DNA of 64,000 bases, taken from contig NZ_CP069526.1 in NCBI RefSeq assembly GCF_016889705.1, positions 6,076,001 to 6,140,000 on the forward strand. The letters run 5' to 3'. A program made the translations under genes and the position numbers. This document shows positions 1-6,516 of this stretch, in pieces. The stretch's first letter is position 1; every line of letters starts with the position of its first letter. This DNA comes from Amycolatopsis sp. FDAARGOS 1241. GTDB lineage: Bacteria > Actinomycetota > Actinomycetes > Mycobacteriales > Pseudonocardiaceae. The notes under the pieces were generated by a model. The model had not been told where the DNA came from. It did not search any database and saw only the letters and a list, made by a program, of their open reading frames with translations.

Positions 1-158
1 AGGCTCGCGGGCAGGCCGGCGCGGAACAGGCCCGACGTCTTGGCGGCCTCGACGACCTCGGGCGCCAGCGCCCGGCGCCGTTCCGTCTCCACGGCGTGGT
101 CCGCGGCCACCGCAGCCAGCGGTGCCGCCTTGTCGAGCAGGTCGTCGCGAGTACCCAC
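1..158 (-). CDS. acyl-CoA dehydrogenase-like flavoprotein (partial, N-terminus)
   Basis: The reverse strand has an open frame starting with GTG at 158 and running off the left edge of the window (52 codons visible). It reads VGTRDDLLDKAAPLAAVAAD and continues with an acidic/basic helix and the segment SGLFRAGLPASL. This matches the N-terminal helical domain of acyl-CoA dehydrogenase-type enzymes, in particular the HsaA/pigment-hydroxylase branch, where a 'GLFR...P..LGG' segment precedes the FAD region. Catalytic residues lie outside the window, so dehydrogenase versus flavin-dependent monooxygenase cannot be decided. Three 17-bp iterated motifs lie just upstream (171-210) and probably control it. 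Confidence 0.6.
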   Translation of the reverse strand, partial: MGTRDDLLDKAAPLAAVAADHAVETERRRALAPEVVEAAKTSGLFRAGLPAS

Positions 159-170
159 CGTTGCCCTCCG

Positions 171-210
171 ACCGGTTCAGGAAACTTACCGGTTCAGAAT
201 TTTTACCGAC
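171..210. promoter_or_regulatory. three tandem motifs with 17-bp period upstream of the acyl-CoA dehydrogenase-like gene
   Basis: ACCGGTTCAG occurs exactly at 171-180 and 188-197. A diverged copy, ACCGACTCCG, sits at 205-214 with the same 17-bp step. The motifs lie 13-56 bp upstream of the GTG at 158, in the promoter position, and ACCGGT is itself palindromic. This looks like an iterated operator for a dimeric repressor. The regulator is not visible in the window. Confidence 0.45.
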
Positions 211-249
211 TCCGAGGCGAGTGTCAACAACACACCGTAAACAGGCAGG

Positions 250-735
250 TCAGGGCACCACGACCACGGGCCAGATTGCGGCCCGCACCAGGCGGTTGCC
301 CACCGAGCCGACGAGCCGGTGCCCGCCCTGCTCGGACGCGCCCACCACGACCAGGTCGGCGCTGACCTCGTCCGCGGCCTCACGCAGCTCCGGGTACGTC
401 TCGCCGCGCCGGACCATGAACGTCACCGGCACGCCGAGCTCGTCGGCGCGCTCGTGCAGCTGGGAACGCAGCTGCTCGATCTCCTCTTCGAAGGTCTGTT
501 GCTGCACCTCGACGACGGCCGCCGCCGCGAGCCCGGCCCACAGCGACGGCGCCGCGACGTACACGACCACGAGCCGCGCGCGCTGGCGGCGGGCCAAGCC
601 CGCCGCATACGCGGCCGCGCGCAACCCCGTCGGCGATGTGTCCGTGCCGACCAGGATCACGCGCGGTCCGTCGGTTCCCCGCTCGTACGGACCGGGTTCC
701 CACCGCGGGCCGTACTCTTCGACCAGATGTTCCAC
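250..735 (-). CDS. universal stress protein (UspA family)
   Basis: A 161-residue cytoplasmic protein with a single Usp domain covering residues ~24-161. The start of the fold is visible as VILVGTDTS (beta-1 with the nucleotide-contacting Asp). The C-terminal ATP-binding signature VVGASEQGGHRLVGSVG fits the G-x2-G-x9-G-[ST] pattern of ATP-binding Usp proteins, followed by the usual P-V-V-V-V-P end. Such proteins bind ATP and act in stress or dormancy adaptation. It starts with GTG 21 bp after the stop of the upstream MFS transporter on the same strand, so the two are probably co-transcribed. The start is uncertain because no strong ribosome-binding site is visible; the first ~22 residues may be leader. 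Confidence 0.85.
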   Translation of the reverse strand: MEHLVEEYGPRWEPGPYERGTDGPRVILVGTDTSPTGLRAAAYAAGLARRQRARLVVVYVAAPSLWAGLAAAAVVEVQQQTFEEEIEQLRSQLHERADELGVPVTFMVRRGETYPELREAADEVSADLVVVGASEQGGHRLVGSVGNRLVRAAIWPVVVVP

Positions 736-756
736 CCGGCCATCATGTCAGCCGGG

Positions 757-2142
757 TCAGTGCTCCCCGGCCACGCTTTCGACCGAGCGACCGGTGGTGC
801 GCGGGCCGAGGACCGCGATGTCCAGCGCCACCAGCACGAGCGCCGCGGCGATCACCACGAACAGCACTGCCGCGCCCGAGGCGGCGAGCAGCGGCACGAG
901 CACGAACGGCATCAGGCCGCTGGCCAGCCGCGAGATCGAGTAGGTGCCGCTGGAGGCCGTGGACCGCAGGCCCGTCGGGAAGATCTCCGCCTGGTAGATG
1001 TGGTAGGCGTTGGAGAACACGTTGCTGATGGCCGTGTAGATGAAGCCGAACGCGATGGCCAGCGCGATGGAGTTCGACAGCCCGAACGCGAGACCGAACA
1101 CCGCCATCAGCAAAACCGAGCCGATCACGAGGAACTTGCGCTCCACGCGTTCCACGAGCGGCAGCGACAGCGCCGAGCCGACCGGGTAACCCAGGAACGT
1201 GAGCGCCGTGAACAGCAGCGACTGCGAAACCGGGTAGCCCTTCGCGGCGAGCACGAGCGGGACCATGGTGCCGAAGCCGTAGTAACCGATCGTCTGCAGG
1301 ATGTGGAAGATCGTCATCATGATCGTGCGGCGGCGGTACGACGGGCCGAACAGGTCCTTGACCGGCGCGGCCTTGCGCACGGGCTTGCCGGTCGGCGCGT
1401 GCTCCTGCTTCAGCGGCGCGGCGGGCGCCTGGCCGGCTTCGGCCTCGAGCGCGCCGATGACAGTGTTCGCTTCCTGCGTGCGGCCCACGGAGTGCAGCCA
1501 GCGCGGCGATTCCGGCAGGCCGCGGCGCAGCAGGAACACCACGCCGGCGCCGAGCGCGCCGATGACGAACAGCCAGCGCCAGCCCGCGATGCCCAGGATC
1601 GGCTGCTCGGTGAGGCCCTTCGCGAGGAAACCGACGACCGGGACACCGCAGAACGCGAGCGTGTACGCCCACGCGATCATCTTGCCGCGCTTGCGGGCGG
1701 GCAGCAGGTCGGTGAGGTAGGTGTCCGCGAGCGGCGGCTCCGCGCCGAGGCCCACGCCGGCGAAGAAGCGGGTGACCAGCAGCATGATCGCGTTGCCGCT
1801 GAACGCGCCGAGCAGGGAGAAGAACGAGTACAGCCCCAGGTTCAGCAGGAACGCGCCCCGGCGGCCGAAGCGGTCGGCGAGCCGGCCGAGCAGCAGGGCC
1901 CCGAAGAACATGCCGAGGAACGTCGAGGCCAGCAGTGGCGGGAGCGCCGCCTTGCTGAGCTTGAACTCGCTGACCAGCACCGAGCTGATCGTGCCGGTGA
2001 GGAAGACCTCGTAGAACTCGAAGAACAACCCGAGTCCCACGGCGACCGTCGCGCGCCGGTGGGTGCGGGTGACCGGCAACCGGTCGAGCCGCGCGGCTAC
2101 CGCGGCCGTCCCCGGCTCCGCCGTGTCGAGGGGGTTCGCCAT
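757..2142 (-). CDS. MFS transporter, sugar/metabolite:H+ symporter type
   Basis: A 461-residue integral membrane protein with about 12 hydrophobic segments and the sugar-porter-type signatures of the major facilitator superfamily. The loop 2-3 motif GRLADRFGRR lies near residue ~95, and the helix 6-loop motif RRGLPESPRWL lies before a long central hydrophilic loop (~215-265). The start chosen is ATG at 2142, preceded by AAAGGAGA at 7-8 bp; an upstream in-frame ATG at 2166 has no comparable site. The substrate cannot be named from sequence. The next gene on the strand is the universal stress protein, 21 bp away. Upstream is the repeat-filled stretch 2143-3315, so the promoter is probably within the first ~100 bp of that region. 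Confidence 0.85.
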   Translation of the reverse strand: MANPLDTAEPGTAAVAARLDRLPVTRTHRRATVAVGLGLFFEFYEVFLTGTISSVLVSEFKLSKAALPPLLASTFLGMFFGALLLGRLADRFGRRGAFLLNLGLYSFFSLLGAFSGNAIMLLVTRFFAGVGLGAEPPLADTYLTDLLPARKRGKMIAWAYTLAFCGVPVVGFLAKGLTEQPILGIAGWRWLFVIGALGAGVVFLLRRGLPESPRWLHSVGRTQEANTVIGALEAEAGQAPAAPLKQEHAPTGKPVRKAAPVKDLFGPSYRRRTIMMTIFHILQTIGYYGFGTMVPLVLAAKGYPVSQSLLFTALTFLGYPVGSALSLPLVERVERKFLVIGSVLLMAVFGLAFGLSNSIALAIAFGFIYTAISNVFSNAYHIYQAEIFPTGLRSTASSGTYSISRLASGLMPFVLVPLLAASGAAVLFVVIAAALVLVALDIAVLGPRTTGRSVESVAGEH

Positions 2143-3315
2143 CCGTCGTCTCCTTTGACTGTCCATGGCCGCACAGATCGAGCGAACGCTGGATCCACTA
2201 TGTGATTCGTTCCCTCATCATGTGGCGGTAACCACGCGCCGTCAAGCGTCGCGACGGTCCGACAGGTGCACGATGTGAGCCACAGGGGCGGGTGACAAGC
2301 CGCCCACCAGCACGAAAGCTGCCCCGCCGAGGGTCGCGAAGGATCGACAAGAAATCTTCGACGCGTGCCAAGTGCGGCGAATTACGCACCGCTGGCCAAT
2401 TTGGACAAAATCGACCGATCATTGGCTCGGGGCCGATGTGCGCTGACCAGCGCAAACAGGATAGGTGACCGCTACGGGGACGACGCGGCGGGCCCGGCTC
2501 GGCCGCCTTCGCACCGAGCACCGCCGAGCCCGATGCGTTCGGGGCGGCGCAGCGCGCGCCTCGAGCGGCGGCGACCAGGCCGGCTCTGCGGCCGGCTCTC
2601 AGGCCGCCGCCGACGGCGGCGGGCCATGCCGCAAACGGTGCCGCCACAGCCGCCACGGCCTGCACCCAGGTCGCTGGCCAGGGCAAATCCGGAACGAACG
2701 GAGCCGTGATTCCGACGCATCACAAGCCGTCCCGGCCCGATACCCGAACCGTTCAGCCGCCGCGACGCAATGCAGGGCCACGCGGCCACACAGCCAGCCC
2801 AGCCGGCACTCAGATCGGCACTCAGACCAGCAGGGCACCCGCGAACCACGCCGCCAACACTGGACGACCCGTCACCAGCACACTGACCAGTGCAAAGACA
2901 GCACGACCAAAGCCCTCAGCCCGACACATCACAAGCCATCCCGGCCCGATACCCGAACCGTTCAGCCGCCGCAACGGCCAACGCACGGCGATGCGGCCAC
3001 AGAGGCAGCCCGCCGGTGCTCAGACCAGCACAGCGGTGGCGAACCGCAGCCCGAACGCCGCCGCAGACGCCGAGCCCGTCCACTATCAGCTCACTGACCA
3101 GCGCAAGAACAAAGCAAACGGAGCCGTCAACCAGCGACGTGACCAGCCACCGGCCCGGTACCCGAACCGCTCAGGCGCCGCAACGCAATCCACGGCATTG
3201 CCTCACCAAGCCAGCCCGGCCGGCATTCAGGCCAGCCCAGCGCCGGCGAACCACGGCGCCAACACTGACCGGTCACCAGCCCGCTGACCAGCGCAAAGCA
3301 GAACAACCGAAACCG
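2143..3315. other. 1.2-kb non-coding stretch between MFS transporter and iclR
   Basis: No frame in this stretch has convincing coding character: the open frames are arginine/proline/serine-rich and have no recognisable domain. The MFS promoter must lie near its left end. From about 2671 to 3315 it is filled by degenerate tandem repeats described separately. An earlier diverged trace of the same unit (GCTGACCAGCGCAAACAGG) is at about 2442-2460. The top strand of the repeat part is strikingly C/A-rich. Confidence 0.7.
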
Positions 3316-3370
3316 TCAGCCCGACACGTCGCGAGCCATCCCGGCGCGATACCCGAACCGCTCAGACGCC
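2671..3370. repeat. degenerate tandem repeats (~209 bp) that include the 3' end of iclR
   Basis: The core TACCCGAACCG[T/C]TCAG recurs with its T at 2741, 2950, 3159 and 3349, giving steps of 209, 209 and 190 bp. Around each core the order of sub-motifs is the same: CTGACCAGCGCAAA-like, then AGCCCGACAC.TC-like, then the core, then CGCCGCAACGCAA-like, then GGCACTCAGACCAGC-like, then GGCGAACCACGGCGCCAACA-like. The rightmost core is inside the iclR gene, where on the minus strand it encodes ASERFGYRAGMARD. The other copies still encode AAERFGYRAG-like fragments out of any gene. This looks like tandem amplification of the iclR tail plus downstream DNA, followed by decay. Confidence 0.8.
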
Positions 3371-4107
3371 GCGACGCCCGCCTCCACCACCAGCGGCGCC
3401 AGCTTCGGCACGTCGGACGGGGACATCCGCTGCGTGGGCGCCCCGATGCCGATCACGGCGCTCAGCTCGCCGTTGAGCCCGAACACCGGCGCGCTCAGCG
3501 ACGCCGCGCCCAGGTCGCGTTCCTCGAAGGACGCGGCGTAGCCGTCGGAGCGGACTTGGGCGAGCTGCTGGTTCAGCTGGTCGATGTCGACGATCGTGTG
3601 CTGGGTGAAGCGGGCCAGGCCGTGGCCGATGGCGTCGCGCAGGGCGAGGCGGTCCCAGGCCAGGAAGACCTTGCCCGCGGAGCCGGCGTGCAGCGGCATG
3701 ACCATGCCGACCACGAACAGCCGGATCACCGGGTGCCGGGATTCGGCCAGCGACACCACTGTCCGGAAAGCACCGTCGCGGACGTACAGACAGGCGGTTT
3801 CCCCTGTGTCGTCGCGGAGTTTGGTGAGCACGGGCCGCACGAGGCGGACCAGGTCGAGCCCGAAGGTCCCCGGCGCGGCCCACCGCACGAGCCCGAGGCC
3901 CACGCGGTACGTGTCGTCGTAGCGGTCGAGGAACCCTTCGCGCACGAGGTTGTGCACGAGCCGCTGGCAGGTGCTCGCGGGCAACCCGGTGGCGCGGGTG
4001 ATCTGCTGCAGGGTCAGCTCCGGCTCCTCGATCGTGAACGACTCGAGGATCTGCTTGAACTTCCGCAGCACCAGCACCGGCGCGGTGCCGCCCCGCTCTT
4101 CCGCCAT
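3316..4107 (-). CDS. IclR-family transcriptional regulator
   Basis: A 263-residue cytoplasmic DNA-binding protein. Residues ~12-75 form the IclR winged helix-turn-helix (VLVLRKFKQILESF, then LTLQQITRATGLPASTCQRLV), and residues ~85-255 form the effector-binding IclR domain (MPLHAGSAGKVFLAW, SFEERDLGAASLSAPVF). Length is normal for the family. It diverges from the CoA-transferase/lyase operon at 4232 across a 124-bp gap and most likely controls that operon in response to a pathway acid. Its last ~18 codons are the source of the tandem repeats that follow it downstream. Confidence 0.9.
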   Translation of the reverse strand: MAEERGGTAPVLVLRKFKQILESFTIEEPELTLQQITRATGLPASTCQRLVHNLVREGFLDRYDDTYRVGLGLVRWAAPGTFGLDLVRLVRPVLTKLRDDTGETACLYVRDGAFRTVVSLAESRHPVIRLFVVGMVMPLHAGSAGKVFLAWDRLALRDAIGHGLARFTQHTIVDIDQLNQQLAQVRSDGYAASFEERDLGAASLSAPVFGLNGELSAVIGIGAPTQRMSPSDVPKLAPLVVEAGVAASERFGYRAGMARDVSG

Positions 4108-4167
4108 CGAAGCCCCGTTCTGTGACCCACCTGACTGTTCAGCCGAGTGTAGTCAGCCTCGATCGTC

Positions 4168-4195
4168 TTGACGGCGACACTCGCGCCCGTATTCT
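4168..4195 (+). promoter_or_regulatory. candidate promoter for the CoA-transferase operon
   Basis: TTGACG at 4168-4173 and TATTCT at 4190-4195 are separated by 16 bp, a fair sigma-70-type promoter in an otherwise GC-rich gap. It lies 36 bp before the ATG at 4232, between the divergent iclR gene and the operon, where an IclR dimer would be expected to bind. Confidence 0.45.
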
Positions 4196-4231
4196 GATTA
4201 AACAACTCACGATGTGGTGAAGCGAGGACAC

Positions 4232-5437
4232 ATGAGTGATCGAGGCCCCCTGACCGGGGTGCGGGTGGTCGAACTGGGCAACTTCATCGCCGCGCCGACC
4301 GCCGGCAGACTGCTTGCCGACTTCGGTGCCGACGTCGTCAAGGTCGAACGCCCCGGAAGCGGCGACGAGCTGCGCCGCTGGCGCCTGCACGCGGGCGACA
4401 CCTCCCTGCTCTTCCGCACGCTCGGCCGCAACAAGCGCTCGATCACGCTCGACCTGCGCTCGGCCGAAGGCCAGGACGTCGCGCGCAAGCTCATCGCCAA
4501 GGCCGACGTCGTGCTGGAGAACTTCCGCCCCGGCACGCTCGAGCGCTGGGGTCTCGGCCCGGACGAACTCAAGGAGCTCAACCCCGGCCTCGTGCTGGTG
4601 CGCGTCTCCGGCTACGGCCAGACCGGCCCGTACCGCGACCGCCCGGGCTTCGGCGGTGTCGCCGAGGCGGTCGGCGGCCTGCGCGCCCTCACCGGCTACC
4701 CCGACCGTCCGCCGACGCGCGTCGGCGTGAGCCTCGCCGACTCCGTCGCCGGGCTCTACGCGGTGATCGGCGCGCTCATGGGCCTGCTGCGCCGCGAACG
4801 CGAGCACGACGGCGGCGAGGTCGTCGACGTCGCGCTGTACGAGGCCGTCTACTCCCTGATGGAGTCGCTCGTGCCGGACTACGACGCGTTCGGCGCGACC
4901 CGCGAACCCGCCGGCTCCGCACTGCCCGGCATCGCGCCGTCCAACACCTACCGCTGCGGCGACGGCAAGTACATCGTGGTCAGCGGCAACGGCGACGCCA
5001 TCTTCCGCCGCCTCGCCCACGCCATCGGCCGCCCCGACCTCGCCGAAGATCCGGCGCTGGCCGACAACGCCGGCCGCGTCGCCAACACCGCGCGGCTCGA
5101 CCAGGTCATCGGCGACTGGGCCGCCGGGCTCTCGCAGGAAGCCGCCGAAGCCACGCTGCGCGCCGCCGACGTGCCCTGCGGCCCGATCCTCACCGCCGAG
5201 GACATCACCAAGGACCCGCACTTCGAAGCCCGCGGCATGCACCAGCGCCGCGCCGTGCGCATCGGCGACGACAACGTCGAGGTCACCTTCCCCGGCGTCG
5301 TCCCCGCGCTCGGCGAGCATCCCGGCAGCGTCCGGACGCTCGGCCCCGAGCTCGGCGAGCACACCGACGACGTGCTGGCCGAGCTTGGTTTCGACGACGA
5401 CACCCGCGCGCGCCTGCGCGCCGACCACGTGATCTGA
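4232..5437 (+). CDS. class III CoA-transferase (CaiB/BaiF family)
   Basis: A 401-residue enzyme of the family III CoA-transferases, which move CoA between acyl groups through an aspartyl-CoA thioester. Family signatures are visible: RVVELGNFIAAPTAGRLLADFGADVVKVE at the N-terminus (first 20 residues of that block are diagnostic), VLENFRPG near 94-101, and GVSLADSVAGL, where Asp170 is the expected nucleophile. ATG 4232 was chosen over a GTG at 4214 because GAGGA precedes it. An HMG-CoA lyase-type gene starts 14 bp downstream, so the pair likely activates and then cleaves a branched dicarboxylic acid. Candidates are 3-hydroxy-3-methylglutarate, citramalate or itaconate derivatives; the exact acid is inference. 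Confidence 0.88.
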   Translation: MSDRGPLTGVRVVELGNFIAAPTAGRLLADFGADVVKVERPGSGDELRRWRLHAGDTSLLFRTLGRNKRSITLDLRSAEGQDVARKLIAKADVVLENFRPGTLERWGLGPDELKELNPGLVLVRVSGYGQTGPYRDRPGFGGVAEAVGGLRALTGYPDRPPTRVGVSLADSVAGLYAVIGALMGLLRREREHDGGEVVDVALYEAVYSLMESLVPDYDAFGATREPAGSALPGIAPSNTYRCGDGKYIVVSGNGDAIFRRLAHAIGRPDLAEDPALADNAGRVANTARLDQVIGDWAAGLSQEAAEATLRAADVPCGPILTAEDITKDPHFEARGMHQRRAVRIGDDNVEVTFPGVVPALGEHPGSVRTLGPELGEHTDDVLAELGFDDDTRARLRADHVI

Positions 5438-5451
5438 CGACAGGAGAACCC

Positions 5452-6366
5452 ATGACCGGCACCGACGAAGTCCTGATCACCGAAGTCGTCCTGCGCGATG
5501 GCCTGCAGGACGAGGCCCGCACCGTGCCCACGCCCGACAAGCTCCGCCTCGCCCGCGGCCTGGTCGACGCCGGGCTCCGCGCCCTGGAGGTCGGCTCGTT
5601 CGTCTCGAAGCGGCGCGTGCCGCAGATGGCCGACACCGACGAGCTCCTGCGCACCCTCGACCCGGCCACCAGCCCCGCCGCGCTGCACACGCTCGTGTTC
5701 ACCGAGCGCGGTGCGCAGCAGGCGGTCGACGCCGGCGCCCGATCCGTCCGGCTCGTGGTCTCGGCGAGCGACGGCCACAGCGCCGCCAACGCCGGTGTCC
5801 CCACCGAAGGCGCGCTGGCGCGGCTCGAAAGCTGCGCCGAGATCCTGAGCAATGCAGGCGTGACGATCGAGGCGACCATCGCGACCGCGTTCGTGTGCCC
5901 GTTCGACGGCGACACCGACCCCGCGCGCACCGCCGCCACCGCGGTCCGGCTGGCGAAGCTCGGCGCGAGCGTGCTGCACCTCGCCGACACGATCGGCGCG
6001 GCGAACCCCAGCCTGCTGCGCCGCGGGATCGAAGCCGTGCGCGACGCACTGCCGGAGCTGCCGCTCGGCCTGCACCTGCACGACACCTACGGCTTCGCGG
6101 CCGCCAACGCGTGGGAAGGCCTGCGGCTCGGCATCCGCCGCTTCGACTCGTCGCTCGGCGGCATCGGCGGCTGCCCGTTCGCGCCCGGCGCGTCGGGCAA
6201 CATCGCGACCGACGACCTCGTGCACCTGCTGCACCGCGAGGGCATCGCCACGGGGATCGACGTCGCGAAGCTCGCCGCGCTGCGCGACGAGGTCCGGGTC
6301 GCGGTCGGCCACCCGCTCGGTTCGGCGCTCGCCTCGGTTCCGGCCGTCCCCGCAACGCTGGCCTGA
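5452..6366 (+). CDS. hydroxymethylglutaryl-CoA lyase-type enzyme
   Basis: A 304-residue TIM-barrel enzyme of the HMGL-like family, which cleaves 3-hydroxy-3-methylglutaryl-CoA to acetoacetate and acetyl-CoA. The active-site residues are present: RDGLQ at 15-19 (Arg/Asp acting on substrate and metal), the HLHDTYG block with metal-binding His208 and His210, and the GGCPFAPGASGN loop with catalytic Cys241. AGGAG precedes the ATG, and the gap to the CoA-transferase gene is 14 bp, so the two form an operon. Paralogues cleave related 3-hydroxyacyl-CoAs such as citramalyl-CoA, so the substrate is not certain. Confidence 0.87.
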   Translation: MTGTDEVLITEVVLRDGLQDEARTVPTPDKLRLARGLVDAGLRALEVGSFVSKRRVPQMADTDELLRTLDPATSPAALHTLVFTERGAQQAVDAGARSVRLVVSASDGHSAANAGVPTEGALARLESCAEILSNAGVTIEATIATAFVCPFDGDTDPARTAATAVRLAKLGASVLHLADTIGAANPSLLRRGIEAVRDALPELPLGLHLHDTYGFAAANAWEGLRLGIRRFDSSLGGIGGCPFAPGASGNIATDDLVHLLHREGIATGIDVAKLAALRDEVRVAVGHPLGSALASVPAVPATLA

Positions 6367-6516
6367 GAGTTTGCCGGTAATTTGCACACCGGCCGTATTC
6401 CTGGTCATTCTCCAGTTCCGGTGTTACGCCGTTTGCTGGTAGCGTGCCCCGCACCTGAACGCGTGTCCGGTACGTACCGGGGAGCGCAAACACGCGCGGA
6501 GGTGAGGCGGATCGCG

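Noticed and set aside
319..2205. A 628-codon plus-strand frame across the start of the window.
   Set aside because: It is antisense to the universal stress protein and MFS genes, with Arg/His/Glu/Ala-rich shadow composition.
2671..3370. Possible CRISPR array.
   Set aside because: Repeats are long (190-209 bp), degenerate and contiguous without unique spacers, and no cas gene is nearby.
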